Assembly (NCBI RefSeq): GCF_027595985.1
Contig: NC_073306.1
Span: forward strand, 153,560,919-153,624,918
DNA from: Sorex araneus
Lineage: Eukaryota; Chordata; Mammalia; Eulipotyphla; Soricidae
Reading direction: 5' to 3'
Length of the DNA stretch: 64,000 bases
In this document: positions 22,927-33,611 of the stretch, piece after piece
Layout: every line of letters starts with the position of its first letter
How positions within the stretch are numbered: the first letter of the stretch is position 1
Position numbers and translations under genes: made by a program
Notes under the pieces: generated by a model
What the model saw: the letters and a program-made list of their open reading frames with translations, nothing else
Database searches by the model: none
What the model was told of the DNA's origin: nothing

Positions 22927-23295
22927 GTTTGGGGGTCATACCTAACTGAGCTTATGGACTATGTCTGGCTTGGATCAGCTCATCTGTGGTTCTGGGGATT
23001 CAAAAGTGGGGCAGCAACAGTAGAGAGAGTTTGGGGGAAAGTCGTCTGCCATAGAGGCAGGAGGAGGGTTGGGATGGGGGGATAGTGGGAACACTGGTGG
23101 TGAAGCTGTGCACTGGTGGAGGGATGGGTGTTTAATCATTGTATGACTGAAACTCAATCATGAAAGCTTTTTAACTGTATCTCATGGTGATTCAGTAGTT
23201 TAAAAAAAAAGAACATTAAAAACAAAACAACAACAACAAAAATGTGGGGCAGCAGGATGCAGGGCAAGCAACTTACTGGCCTATTTTTCTAGCCT
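22927..23295 (-). repeat. Old Sor-type SINE, split by an L1 insertion
   Basis: GGGGGTCATACCTAACTGAG and GGTTCTGGGGATTCAAAAG (to 23016) are the tail-side part. GCAAGCAACTTACTGGCC and TTTTTCTAGCC (23268-23295) are the head side. The interruption at 23017-23243 is an L1 3' end. Confidence 0.65.
23017..23243 (+). mobile_element. L1 3'-end insertion
   Basis: GGGGGATAGTGGGAACACTGG, then GCACTGGTGGAGGGATGGG, CATTGTATGACTGAAACTC and ATCTCATGGTGATTCAG are the L1 3' UTR end, followed by an A-rich tail. The 11-bp repeat GTGGGGCAGCA flanks it at 23006-23016 and 23244-23254. Confidence 0.85.
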
Positions 23296-23299
23296 TTGG

Positions 23300-24270
23300 G
23301 GCCTGTTATTCTTTTTGCACCTCTCCTGATACACTGGGCCTCTAGAATATGGATGTGGGAGCTGTCGTTTTTTCCACTTCTCTGTTTAGTTTTTGGAGGC
23401 ATTGAGGCTCATGCCGCAGGCACCGTGATTTTGCATAGAATTCCAATCAAGTCCAGGAATTTTAAGCTAATGACCCTTATCCAAGTCTAGGTCTAAAAGG
23501 GAAATTGATGACTTTCAGGGTCAGTGGAGCTGAGGAAGAGGATGAGATGCATCAAAGCTCACTCTTGGTGTCTGAGTTTCTAGAGAGAGAAAAGGAGGGG
23601 ACAAGAAAACTCAGGCACTGGGGTAGAAACAGGCAGTCGCAGGTGGCAGTTCTCAGCCCAGGCACAAACCACTGAACCATGGGATTCTAACGCTCGCCTG
23701 ACAGGGCTCCTGAGTGCTATTGATTTCTTAGGGAAAGGAGATAACAAACAAGTGTTAAACTTGGTGTTGTGTGTTTTCTGGGGGAGGTAAATAGATTAGC
23801 CAAATTGGACAGACGAGATCAGGGCCAAGAGAGAGGAGGTTCCTTGGAACTGCTTTTCTGGAAATGGGATCTCTTAAAACTGTCCACAGAGGGAAATAAA
23901 GCAATTAGTCAGGGCAGGGATTTGTCCTGTACCTGAACTGATGGGCACATTTAGTGCCCACCCCCGCTTCTACCTGCTCTCTTCTCTATTAAACGGCCGC
24001 TTGCCATCACCTTTGTCTGTCTCATCCCCACTCCCCCAGCTGCCGGAGCTTATGGCCACTTTGTATTTCTGGATATTGTTCTGGGTCAACACTAGCCAGG
24101 AAGCTTTCTGGGACAATGCAAGTGTTTGAACAGTTTGCTGTTAAATACACTAGTAGCCATGCTTCTCAGGGGACTTCTGAGTCTTGGGAAATGTGACAGA
24201 TGTGATTTTGTGGAACTGAATTTTAAATATTGTTTAATTTTATTCCATCTGAAAACAACTATTTTTAGAT
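23300..24270. other. Single-copy-looking non-coding DNA
   Basis: No element recognised. Confidence 0.4.
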
Positions 24271-24289
24271 CATCCTGGATAGTGCCCTT

Positions 24290-24533
24290 GGGCTGGAGCG
24301 ATAGCACAGTGCATAAGGTGTTTGCCTTGCATGCAGCCAACCCGGGTTCAATTCCTCTGCCCCTCTCGGAGAGCCTGGCAAGCTACCGAGAGTATCTCAC
24401 CTGCACGGCAGAGCCTGGCAAGCTATCCGTATTCAATATGCCAAAAACAGTCAAAACAAGTCTCACAATGGAGATGTTACTGGTGCCCGCTCAAGCAAAT
24501 CGATGAACGGGAGGACAGTGACAGTGACAGTGA
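24290..24533 (+). repeat. Sor-R SINE, complete reference copy
   Basis: A clean example of the class. Head GGCTGGAGCGATAGCACAG with B box GGGTTCAATTCC (24290-24355), RTE 5' segment with two GAGCCTGGCAAGCTA blocks (24363-24455), the short-deletion junction at AAGTCTCACAATGGAGATG, the RTE C-terminal tail (to GATGAACGGGAGGACA), then (GACAGT)n. A 15-bp duplication with one mismatch (CTGGATAGTGCCCTT / CTGGATAGTGCTCTT) lies at 24275-24289 and 24534-24548. Confidence 0.95.
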
Positions 24534-24571
24534 CTGGATAGTGCTCTTACAGACTTGAAAATTTAAGGAAA

Positions 24572-24722
24572 TGTAAACCAGCAGCATCTACATCACCTGG
24601 GATCTGAGAGATCATTAGAAATGTACTGTTTTGGGTGTCATCTCAGTACTAGTAAACCAAATTTACATTTTATCAAATCTCCAAGGTTTAGAATGCTCAT
24701 AAAAATTTGAGAAGCAGTGTGA
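24572..24722 (+). mobile_element. MER5A-like DNA transposon relic
   Basis: AACCAGCAGCATCTACATCA, CCTGGGATCTGAGAGATCAT, TAGAAATGTACTG and AAATTTGAGAAGCAGTG follow the MER5A (hAT-Charlie) order from near the start to the terminal repeat. Confidence 0.62.
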
Positions 24723-24927
24723 AAAATGCCAAAGTATCAGGAAAAGATGTGATATCAGTCGTGGTAAGCTCAGTAATGCGGCAGCAACAAACCACTTCAA
24801 ATTCTAGAGACTTTAAATAGCTGTTATTGAAGATACTTTTAGCTTCAATGTTATGGAGACTTTTGCCTACATTTTCTTTCACGTTACCTTATGGATTTGG
24901 GTCTGATGTTGAGATTTTTAATCCTAG

Positions 24928-25112
24928 CTGGAGGGGGATGGGGTGGGGGTGGTGGGACGGATACTGGAACATTGGTGGAGGAGAATGGGCACTGGTGGAG
25001 GGATGGGTAAATGATCACTGTATGCCTGAAATGCAAATGCGAAAGTTCATAAGTTTGTAACTGTATCTCACAGTTACAATAAAATAAAAAATTTTCACTA
25101 ATAAAATTTTTC
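24928..25112 (+). mobile_element. L1 3'-end insertion
   Basis: A G-rich tract (24930-24956), then ATACTGGAACATTGGTGG, GCACTGGTGGAGGGATGGG, CACTGTATGCCTGAAATG and ATCTCACAGTTACAATAAAA with a repeated ATAAAATTTTTCAC tail. Confidence 0.8.
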
Positions 25113-25224
25113 ACTAATAAAAAATTTTAAAAAAGTGAATCTTAACTGGAAATGGTCATGCTGGACAAGAACTGAGTGTTGAAAGTAGGAAAAGGGATAT
25201 GTCTGATAACATTTCAGTATCTTT

Positions 25225-25545
25225 ATTGCCAACCACAATGCTCAAGAGGAAAGAGGGAGAGGGAGAAGGACGGAGGAAGAGAGGAGAGGGGAAAGAGAAG
25301 AGGGAGAAGGAGAGGGAAACAGAGAGGGAGAGGGAAGGAGAGGGAGAGAGAAAAACAGAGAGAGAGAGAGAGATTCTTGCCATAGAGGTGGGGTGTGGGT
25401 GATGGGAGGGAACCTGGGGACACTGGTGCTGGGAAACATACACTAGTGGAGGGATGGGTGTTGGAACACTGTATGATTGAGACCTAATCATGAACATCTT
25501 TGTGTCTATCTCACAGTGATTCAATTAAAAAATCTTTTTAAAAAG
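25225..25545 (+). mobile_element. L1 3' UTR with polypurine tract
   Basis: The L1 3' UTR end (GATGGGAGGGAACCTGG, CACTAGTGGAGGGATGGG, CACTGTATGATTGAGACC, ATCTCACAGTGATTCAATT, A-rich tail) is preceded by about 125 bp of almost pure purines (25250-25374) and by TTGCCAACCACAATGC, which matches the reverse of CATTATGGTTTGCAATAC in other copies. The purine tract is an expanded form of one common to these L1 UTRs. Confidence 0.82.
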
Positions 25546-25559
25546 CTATTGTTTCTCAC

Positions 25560-25868
25560 TAGCTTGTCTTGTCCACTTGATTGCACATCATCCTTAAATC
25601 AAGTTCAAGGCTAATGGGCCAGTCCATCCAGAATTTTTTAAATTGATACTGTATCAGACAGAAAAGAAGATGATGTAACAAATCCTGTAATTTGTACTCA
25701 CATTTCATTGACTAAACCAACTCAACGACTGCACCCAACCTCTTAAAAAGGCAAGGAAATGCAGTTCTATAATATGACCAGAAGATGCACAAACAGAATA
25801 GTTGGTGGGCATTTTTGGTGAACAGTACGAATGACAGTGACACAAACTAACCTCATTAGAGGGGATTT
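25560..25868. other. Single-copy-looking non-coding DNA
   Basis: Nothing recognised. Confidence 0.4.
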
Positions 25869-25869
25869 T

Positions 25870-26050
25870 TTTCTCTTCATCAGCCAGTTCTGAGCATTAT
25901 CATGTCTGTGCTTGCAATATCCTTTTAATTAGTCTCTCTGCTGACTTGCCTTTCTTCACATCACTATCACATTAATCCTCCAAAGGCATCACTCTGAGTA
26001 TGTCATTACTCTGCTCAAACCCCTTCAGTGGTACCTCACTATCCACCGAA
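25870..26050. mobile_element. Possible L2 relic
   Basis: CACATTAATCCTCCAAAGGC, TATGTCATTACTCTGCTCAA and ACCCCTTCAGTGGTACCTCA resemble an ancient L2 3' segment by recall. Orientation not assigned. Confidence 0.4.
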
Positions 26051-26064
26051 TTAAGTAAACTCCC

Positions 26065-26275
26065 ATTAGCATGATGTAATGAAAAGATGTAAAATATGGC
26101 CTTATAGACTAGTGCTTAAATTCTTTGCATCTTAGTCTATTTTTTAAATCCCATTCATCTTAGAGGTAAATATATCTACCTTCAAGACCTGCCATGAATC
26201 TTAAGGGAAATCATGAGGACAAAGTCCTTGTGCATTAGACACTTAAGCAAATAAAAACATGGTCATTATTCTTAC
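26065..26275 (+). repeat. MIR SINE relic
   Basis: GTGCTTAAATTCTTTGCATC, CCATTCATCTTAGAGGTAAA and AAATCATGAGGACAAAGTCC keep the MIR order. Confidence 0.5.
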
Positions 26276-26389
26276 CTCTGTCACACCCTGTGCTTGTGTA
26301 CAGCATAATGTTTACTCAAATAAATATTATGGGTATTTGTTACATTAAGATGACTTCTGCATATTTTTATTTTCCTGCTAGCCTTGAAT

Positions 26390-26572
26390 TTCTTTTGTTC
26401 TGTTTGGTTTGGTTTGGGGGTCTCCCTGTTGATATTCTGGGTTTATTTCTGCCTCTGTGCTGAGAAATTACTCTTGGTGGTGCTCAGGGGACTTTATGGG
26501 GTGGCAGAGATCGACCCTGGGTGTCCCATGTGCAAGGAAAATGCCCTACACATTGTACTACCACTCCAGCCC
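26390..26572 (-). repeat. Sor-A SINE
   Basis: Reversed SINE: (GTTTG)n-rich tail side, CTGTGCTGAGAAATTACTC, GGTGGTGCTCAGGGGACTT, AGATCGACCCTGGGTG and a TACCACTCCAGCCCC end. Confidence 0.87.
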
Positions 26573-26574
26573 CT

Positions 26575-27305
26575 AGACTTTAATTTCTTAAAGTTAAATT
26601 TCTTTGACTTTGCCATTTCTGAATATACCAAAAGGCTCTGCATTGGGAAGGTTCTTTTTGAATTGGTTCCAACTTCACAGCCTTAGTTAAGTGTTTGGAC
26701 TCCTTCTTAGCAAGGTTGCCATGTGTCTATAACCAGTTATGAGTAAGGTGGGTTGCTTGCTGCTCTTTGAATGAACAACATGTTGTTTCTCACCTCTGAA
26801 TCTTTGCCCATGAGGTTTTTGCCTCTGACACATATTTTTCCTTTCCTTCTCTTTAGCCACTGGAAAGATTTACTCATCACTGAAGGGCTCTTGCTACCGC
26901 CACCTCTGCCACTGATGTTTTTCTAATTTTCAAACCTGAACATTCTTGGAACCTCCCTTCTTTGAACATAAGCGGTCTTCACTGACGATGATCTGGGATT
27001 CCTCTGGAAAGGAGATAGCTGGGGAGTTTCTCTGGGAAGGCACAGTTGAGGGCAGAAGATAGAGAAAACATTCAAGACCATCAGGATTGGCTACAGATGG
27101 TGGAAAATTAGTGAGTTTGGGGTAAGAAGGTAGAGAAAGCACCCAAGAGACAGGTGACTGCCCTTTAAGGCCATATAGAGAGTTTGTTTTAACTTTTTGG
27201 CCACTCCAAGAGGTCCAGGAGCCCCTCTATGTGTTTTAGTGTGATGACCTGAGGATATGGTACTTCTTGGACTCTGCGATGCAAAAGATTACCTGGACAA
27301 CTGTG
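26575..27305. other. Single-copy-looking non-coding DNA
   Basis: Nothing recognised. Confidence 0.4.
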
Positions 27306-27309
27306 GCAG

Positions 27310-27442
27310 TGCCAGAGCCTTAGAATGGGGGCAGGAGGTGGTGGGCTGTATCTGGTGAACTGAGGGATCAGGTGGTGCTGAAGATTAAGGGGAGTTGGCT
27401 ACATACAAGTCCTGTTCCTTAATCCCTACTATATCTGGCCCC
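27310..27442 (-). repeat. Old Sor-type SINE
   Basis: CAGGTGGTGCTGAAGATTAA, GGGGAGTTGGCTACATACAA and CTACTATATCTGGCCCC are the reversed head side of a diverged SINE, directly next to the RTE LINE's 3' end. Confidence 0.5.
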
Positions 27443-27458
27443 ATCTACCACACATGTA

Positions 27459-27710
27459 TCACTTGTCATCCCATTGCTCATCGATTTGCTTGAGCGGGCA
27501 CCAATAATGTCTCCATTCATCCTTGTTGCATGCTAGTGTGGCCCAATGGCGTCTGCTCGCTCCGGGAACACAAAGAGCATCAAACCATTCGGTCAGGGTC
27601 TTGATGAAGAAGTCTGACCATCTAGTAGGTGGGCAGCCAGGTGTTCTTTTGATGTCCTGTGGAATCCAGTCAGTAACGGCTCTAGCCCAGCAGTCATCTC
27701 CAAATCCCAT
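27459..27710 (-). pseudogene. RTE C-terminal region, source of the SINE tail
   Basis: An open stretch of 83 codons on the minus strand with AVTDWIPQDIKRTPG, PPTRWSDFF and HYWCPLKQIDEQWDD, then the stop. The DNA coding for the last ~17 residues (27465-27518) is nearly identical to the final ~50 bases of every Sor-R and RX copy, which in frame would read WRRYWCPLEQIDEQWDD. Confidence 0.9.
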
Positions 27711-28066
27711 TACGTGTCTGGCCCATGTGATTTTTGACGCCTTGGCAAATGAGGCAGCATCCCTGATCCTCGATTGTCAATAAAAGTATGAACTCTGGAT
27801 TCCTTCTCTCACTTGAGTGAAATGTGATACTCTAAGCATAGTTCTTTCGATTCCTCTTTGGGAGACCAAATAGCATTCTCATCCTGTTTTCATAAGGCCA
27901 AGGTCTCTGAGGCATATGCAGGAAGAATGGTGGAGTCGAAAAGATGTGCCCAGAGCCAGAGGTTCTTTGTCCTCTTAACAACTTTTTCGATGCTCTTGAA
28001 GGTGTTACATGCAGCTCTCTTCCTCCTGCACAGCTCTGGTGCCAAATTGTTCATCATGTTGAATTC

Positions 28067-29272
28067 TCAGCCCAGGTACACACAACTGCAGCATTCAGAG
28101 ATGTTAGTTCCACTGAGAGCAAATGGAACATCAGGAACTAGTTTGTTTCTCAAGAACATTGTCTTCATGAGATTCAGCTGCAGTCCGACCTTTCCACACT
28201 TGCAATCGAAGTTGGCCAGCATTTGTGCCGCTTGGCTAATATTTCGTGTTATTAGAATGATGTCATCAGTGAAGCGGAGGTGGTGTAGTTGCCGACCGTC
28301 TGTCTTCACTCCCATTCCTTCTTCCCATTCCAGTTGTCGCATGACGTTCTCAAAGGTGGCACTGAAGAGTTTTGGTGAAATGGTATAACCCTGGAGAACC
28401 CTTCTATTTACATCAATGATTACATTCTTGTAGAATGGTGAGATCCTGGTGGTGAATCCATAATACAGTTTGTGGAGGATCTTGATGTACTGAGTTTGAA
28501 TGCCCTGTTTGGCTAGGGTTTCGATGACTGCTTCAATCTTAACAGAATCAAAGGCCTTCTATACATTGATGAATGTTAGAAAGAGTGGCATCCTGAACTC
28601 TCATGAAACTTCAAAGAGCTTGGTCACCGTATGGATATGGTTGATCATGCTGAATCCTTTTCGGAACCTGGCTTGCTTGCATGGCTGTCCTTCGTTAGTG
28701 TTCTGCCTAACCTATTCAAATGACTTGAGTGAACAATTTATAGATGATGGACAACAGGCAGATTGGGCTATAGTTGCCGATATTGTGAATGTCTACCTTC
28801 TTGCACAACAGAATGGTCCTGCTGGTTTTCCATTGGGAAGGAACCTTACATTCAGACAGGTAGTGTGTGAAGAGCCAAGCCAGTGTATTGATGAGTATTG
28901 GTGGCAGATTCTTCAGTTGTTCAGAATGTCTGTATACTTCTTTACCAACAAAATGGCATGTCAGATTTTGGAAGGGAGAACACTGGAAATGACATATACA
29001 TCCCGTGGAATTTGATATGTGGGCAGGTGGACATGTCTATCAAAGAGATTCGAGTAGAAGTTGTAAATAACCTTTTCCATTGCCCTTCTGGAAGATGTGA
29101 TAGATCCATTAGAATGTCTGAGGGCAGTCATCTTGGTCTTGTAGTTGGCAAAGGACAGGAGGGTGTTGTGAATACTTTTCCTGGCTTCTGCCGCATAGGC
29201 CAATACTTCCGTTCTTCTCTCTTTGAGGTCTTCCTTTATTGCTTCTCTGCACAGCTTTGCAAGCTTGGACAT
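28067..29272 (-). pseudogene. RTE reverse transcriptase remnant
   Basis: Starts with a helical linker (LCREAIKEDLKERR near 29250) and TALRHSNG. The first aspartate motif survives as KAFDSVK but has a stop codon just before it (about 28555-28575). The usual V-R-Q-G-D motif reads V-L-Q-G-Y (about 28385-28400). The catalytic F-A-D-D box reads FTDD at 28258-28276, keeping both aspartates. It continues through NLMKTMFLRN to CVYLG. It is broken by frameshifts, so no active enzyme is expected. Confidence 0.87.
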
Positions 29273-29555
29273 TACCTTGTGATTGCCTGAGGTTCACGCC
29301 AAACCACATTGGCAAATGAGCTCGAGAGTCTCCGAAGACAGGCATCTTTTTGTGGCTTTCTTACTCTTGGCATTCCTTGTACAGTCATGGAGGTGCTGAA
29401 CCAGTGGATCGTATTCCTTGTTGATGATGTCAATGATGGCATCTTCTCATATTTCCACAATAGTGCCAAAGAGCTCCCAGTTGGTGGTCGTTCTGGGAGT
29501 TCTCTTCTTAAACTTTGAAACCCTTTCTCCCTACTCCGTTAAGTAGAATTTCACA

Positions 29556-30428
29556 CAGAGGAGACAGTGGTCTGATCCTGTTTGGAATTTTGGGACAACA
29601 GCGGCATTGTTCAGGCAAAACCATCAATTGAATATGATGTGGTCAATTTCATTGTGGAACTGTCCACTGGGAGACTCCCATGTCCAATGTTTAGATTTAG
29701 CCTCCTGTAACTGTGAGTTACCATGGATGGTTTTCATCGACATGATGAATTCAGACAGTCTCTCACCCTGTTCATCCCATTCTAGGCTGTGTATCCCAAT
29801 GTGGAGTTCTTTGGGTGACCTTTTTGGTCCTATCTTGGCATTAAAATCATGGACAATGACCTTGTAGAAGGTGTGGTCTTCTTTATAGAACTCTTCTCCA
29901 GCTCCATGTAGCACTTCTCAATTTCTTTTTTGTCATAGTTGGATGTTGGTTCGTAGACAACAAAGATAGAAACTGCTGGCAATGAGCCACATCTATTCAA
30001 ATGTAAGCGTCCGATCTGGGTTGCTAGGCATTCCGACGAGTTGATGTTCATGGCCAAATTTGTGTCTTGACGAAGATACAGACATCACTGATGGCTCTAC
30101 TGTCACATGTTCCGAGGAATAGTTATTCTCCAGTGTTGAAAACCACATAATGTGATCGTTGCCTTCTCATCTTGGTCAGTCCAATGACATCATACTTGAT
30201 CTTCTGTGTTTGCACCATCAGATCCTCAATGAATGCTTCTGATGCCAGTGTACATGCATTGAAAGTACAGATAGTCATTTTAGTCCTTCTTTGTTTTGGC
30301 AGCCTAGTTTGGCCCTGAGATTTTATCAGCCTCTCCTTGCTCATCCTTCCCAACACTGCCATATTCGGGGCTCTTTCAGGGCCAGGGGAATAAGACCCAT
30401 TATTGTTTTGGTATATCGAATATGCCAC
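29556..30428 (-). pseudogene. RTE endonuclease domain remnant (APE type)
   Basis: The domain nicks target DNA in RTE retrotransposition. It is spread over three frames (30428-30123, 30057-29830, 29914-29624, then to about 29556). Visible motifs: TICTFNACTL near the start, IKYDVIGLTKMRR (the catalytic Glu usually found in an E-T-R-R context is Lys here), AMNINSSECL, IFVVYEPTSNYD, VHDFNAKIGP (Asp and Asn kept), EIDHIIFN, and GSDH near 29567-29578. The frameshifts and the Glu-to-Lys change make it non-functional. Confidence 0.85.
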
Positions 30429-30490
30429 GGGTAGCTTGCCAGGCTCTGTCGTGCAGGCGGGATACCCTCTGTAGCTTGCCAGGCTCTTTG
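30316..30490 (-). repeat. RTE 5' segment shared with Sor-R and RX elements
   Basis: Within the LINE's 5' region, the piece beginning CCTCTCAAAGAGCCTGGC (minus strand, 30490) and ending AAAATCTCAGGGCC (about 30316) is the same sequence found between head and tail in the SINE-like elements. It contains two GAGCCTGGCAAGCTAC copies about 47 bp apart. RX elements carry nearly all of it. Sor-R elements stop after about 90-100 bp. Confidence 0.88.
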
Positions 30491-30724
30491 AGAGGAACGG
30501 AGGCTTTTAGGGTGACCTCTAATCGCAATTACAGGTGCTCCCAGTCTACCTAACGCAACCTTTTGGTCGACTGGCATGTTGTAACAATCTGCACACTGAC
30601 AAACACGCACCTGCCTTTGTCTTTGGATAGCACCTGTTGGTTCACTCTTTGCTGGTTGGCACCATTGCCACCCCCTGCCATGATGAGGTGTTGAACCATC
30701 GAGGGGTAGCCCCATGTACAGAAT

Positions 30725-31205
30725 TATAATTATTTCCTTAGCCAATGGGCATGGCTTTAAAAGAGGGAAGTGATAATAGTGGTACTTTGCAATGTAGAAA
30801 ACAAGTTTATTGAGACTGAAGATCTGATATGAGAAGAGATACTTAATAACTGATCTCTAATTTGCTGTGTCTCTTCAGCAAGCATTCTCTCTTCTGATGA
30901 GACTTTGGTCATACTGTCTCTCCTTCATTTCTGTCAGTTATCCTAGTTACAGAACTATCCCCTGAAGGTATTTTCATTCCCAACCCTTTCTTCCCCTGCT
31001 TTCTAAGCAAGAATCATTTGATAGCTTCAATCATCTATTAGATGCTGCATTTGACTATTTGTAAGTTTCCAGCCACTGGTTTACAGATTGGTGTTATGCA
31101 GAAATTTCCTGCTGTTCCATGAAAACAGTGATTGGCTCTTCACACATAGCATGCCATTTTATAATATTAGAGTTAAATGCTAATTCACAAACATTATTAA
31201 AAATA
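30725..31205. other. Single-copy-looking non-coding DNA
   Basis: Nothing recognised beyond the LINE's 5' edge. Confidence 0.4.
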
Positions 31206-31207
31206 AT

Positions 31208-31378
31208 GGCTTTTTATTTAATTTTGGGGGGTTTTAGGGCCAAATATAGCTATGCGCAGAGATTATTCCTGGCTCTGTGCTTAGAGGCCACTCCTGGTGG
31301 TGCTCAAGCGACCTTATATGGTACTAGACTGAACCCAGGTTAGCCTCGTGTGCAAGTTAAGTGCCTTCCCTGCTGTTT
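31208..31378 (-). repeat. Sor-A SINE
   Basis: Reversed SINE with GGGGGGTTTTAGGGCCAAAT, GGCCACTCCTGGTGGTGC, TGAACCCAGGTTAGCC and a shortened head at TGCCTTCCCTGC. Confidence 0.8.
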
Positions 31379-31842
31379 TTAGGATCCCATGACTTTTATT
31401 TCTGCCATAATGGTGTGCAAAATAGTTGTTATTTCTTGTCTGATGGTAGAAACTCAAAACCACTCATGTACAGCGAAGATTCTCCTGCCTATAGTGACTT
31501 CAATAAATAGAAAGTTCATTTCTTTCTCTAGTAAAAGAACTCTGAAACAAGGTTTTACATATTGAACAGAGACTTCTGTGTTTTTCCTCTACATCCTTAG
31601 CCTACAGCTTCCAAGCTCAAGATCGCATGGTACAGAATGGCTACAGGAGCTCTAACCATCAGATCCTCAATTTATGTATCTGCAAAGAAAACATGAAAAG
31701 AATGCAAGTATTCTGGGACTCCCATCAAAAGCATCTGCTGAGAATCACAGGCAGTCAGAAGGCTGCATTGAAGGTGGAAATTGTAGACTTATTCTCAGTG
31801 GCAATGCCTGTGACTAAAAACTAGCATTTCCTTTCTCTATTT
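31379..31842. other. Single-copy-looking non-coding DNA
   Basis: A 65-codon plus-strand frame (31627-31824) is unremarkable. Confidence 0.4.
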
Positions 31843-32316
<474 letters not shown>

Positions 32317-32629
32317 TTTTTGTAAGAAAGATTTGTGAGAGCAGGAAGCTGGCAGCCTGTGCTATATTATGTGACTCCAGCCTTCATTAGAATACATCTT
32401 TTTTTTTTTTTAAGATTTATGCTTTTACTTGCTTGCCATTTCTACTTGCCTGCCAAGAGTTCCATCCTATCAAGTCCTGCTGGTATGTGTTTGTCTTCTT
32501 GTATTTAAATGTCAATTTCAATTTATGTATTAGTTGCACTCTAGGCCTTGGTACATGCATATCTGCTTGTCCTGGATTTGGCAATTCTTAGTCATACTCT
32601 GTTTAATCTTAGCCTTAGTCTTTCATCTT
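32317..32629. other. Unassigned
   Basis: A T12 run near 32399-32412 is followed by AT-rich sequence. Possibly decayed L1 3' sequence; not supportable. Confidence 0.3.
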
Positions 32630-32765
32630 AATTTTTTCATAGAAGTACTATGATTTATCAGGCATATATTGCTCCAACACCAATCGCTTCATCAGTGTAC
32701 ACTTCTCTGCACCAATGTCCCCAGTTTCTCTGCCACCATCAATATGTCTCTATGACAAGCATCCT
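32630..32765 (-). mobile_element. Old L1 3'-end fragment
   Basis: GAAGTACTATGATTTATCAG, TGCTCCAACACCAATCGC and CATCAGTGTACACTTCTC match the reversed L1 3' UTR, diverged. Confidence 0.5.
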
Positions 32766-33138
32766 TTTTTAAAATGAAATTATTTTTTAAACTGAATCGC
32801 CATGAGATATATTTACGAGATTGTTCATGACTGAGTTTCAGTCTTACAAGGTCCCACACCCATCCCTTCATCAGTGTGCATTCCCACTGCCAATGTCTCC
32901 AGCGTCCCTCTCTCGACCTCAACCCCAGTCTGACTCTGGCAGGCATTTTTCTTTTTTGCCTCCCACCCCACTCCCTTTCCTTTCTTTATCCAGTCAAGTG
33001 TTCTCAGGTTCTTGGGTTGTTTCCAGATTCTGGCTATTGTGAATAGTGCTGCAATGAACAAAGGAATGCAGATGACTTTTCTGCATCGTGTTTTGGAAGA
33101 CCTAGACTGTATTCCTAGGAGCAGTATTGCTGGATCTT

Positions 33139-33417
33139 TTCTTTTTTTTAATTGAATCACCATGTGGAAAATTACAAAGCTTTCAGGCTTAAGTCTCAGT
33201 TACACAATGCTCGAACACCCATCCCTTCACCAGTGCACATATTCCACCACCAAGAACCACAGTAAACCTCCCCCCACCCCCACCCCCCAGCCCCCCACCC
33301 CGCCTGTGTAGCTGATAAATTTCACTTTACTTTCTCTTTACTTTGATTACATTCAATATTATATCTCTTCATTCTCAGCAATGGAAAACAAATTATCAAA
33401 TGTTTCCTTTCCAGCAG
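33139..33417 (-). mobile_element. Young 5'-truncated L1 3' UTR insertion
   Basis: Reversed L1 end: tail at 33139-33150, ATCACCATGTGGAAAATTAC, CACCCATCCCTTCACCAGTG, a very C-rich stretch (33267-33300), and CTCAGCAATGGAAAACAAAT near 33376. A perfect 15-bp duplication GTATTGCTGGATCTT flanks it (33124-33138 and 33418-33432). It belongs to the same subfamily as the L1 at the right edge. Confidence 0.92.
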
Positions 33418-33611
33418 GTATTGCTGGATCTTATGGCAGCTCAGTTTCTGATTTTTTAAGGAATATCCATATTGTTTTCCAGAAAGGCTGGACCCTGTGA
33501 TATTCACACCAGCTGTGAATGAGAGTCCCTTTCCCTCTGCACCTATGCTAACACTGGATTTTTGTTGTTTTTTTTGTTGTTGTTGTTGTTGTTGTTTTTA
33601 ATGTATGGCAG

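Larger units (their letters stand above)
27459..30712 (-). mobile_element. RTE-clade LINE, near full length, inactivated (RTE1_Sar-like)
   Basis: About 3.25 kb on the minus strand, the usual size of an RTE LINE. In order it has a ~390-bp 5' region (30712-30320), an APE-type endonuclease (about 30280-29560), a linker, a reverse transcriptase (about 28960-28060) and a C-terminal region running to within a few bases of the 3' end, with essentially no 3' UTR. All three minus frames are needed to follow the protein, so several frameshifts and stops have accumulated. The wording of the protein is, from memory, much closer to nematode RTE proteins than to mammalian BovB. The sequence CATGTA occurs at both edges (27453-27458 and 30713-30718), a weak candidate target duplication. 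It supplies both the 5' and 3' parts of the Sor-R and RX elements. Confidence 0.9.

Noticed and set aside
25250-25374. Basic arginine/glutamate-rich frames in the purine tract
   Set aside because: These are translations of an L1 3' UTR polypurine tract, not coding sequence.
28500-29290. Long plus-strand open frames (171, 130 and 176 codons) across 27858-29290
   Set aside because: They lie antisense to the RTE LINE. The minus-strand reading shows true RTE motifs, so the plus frames are shadows.
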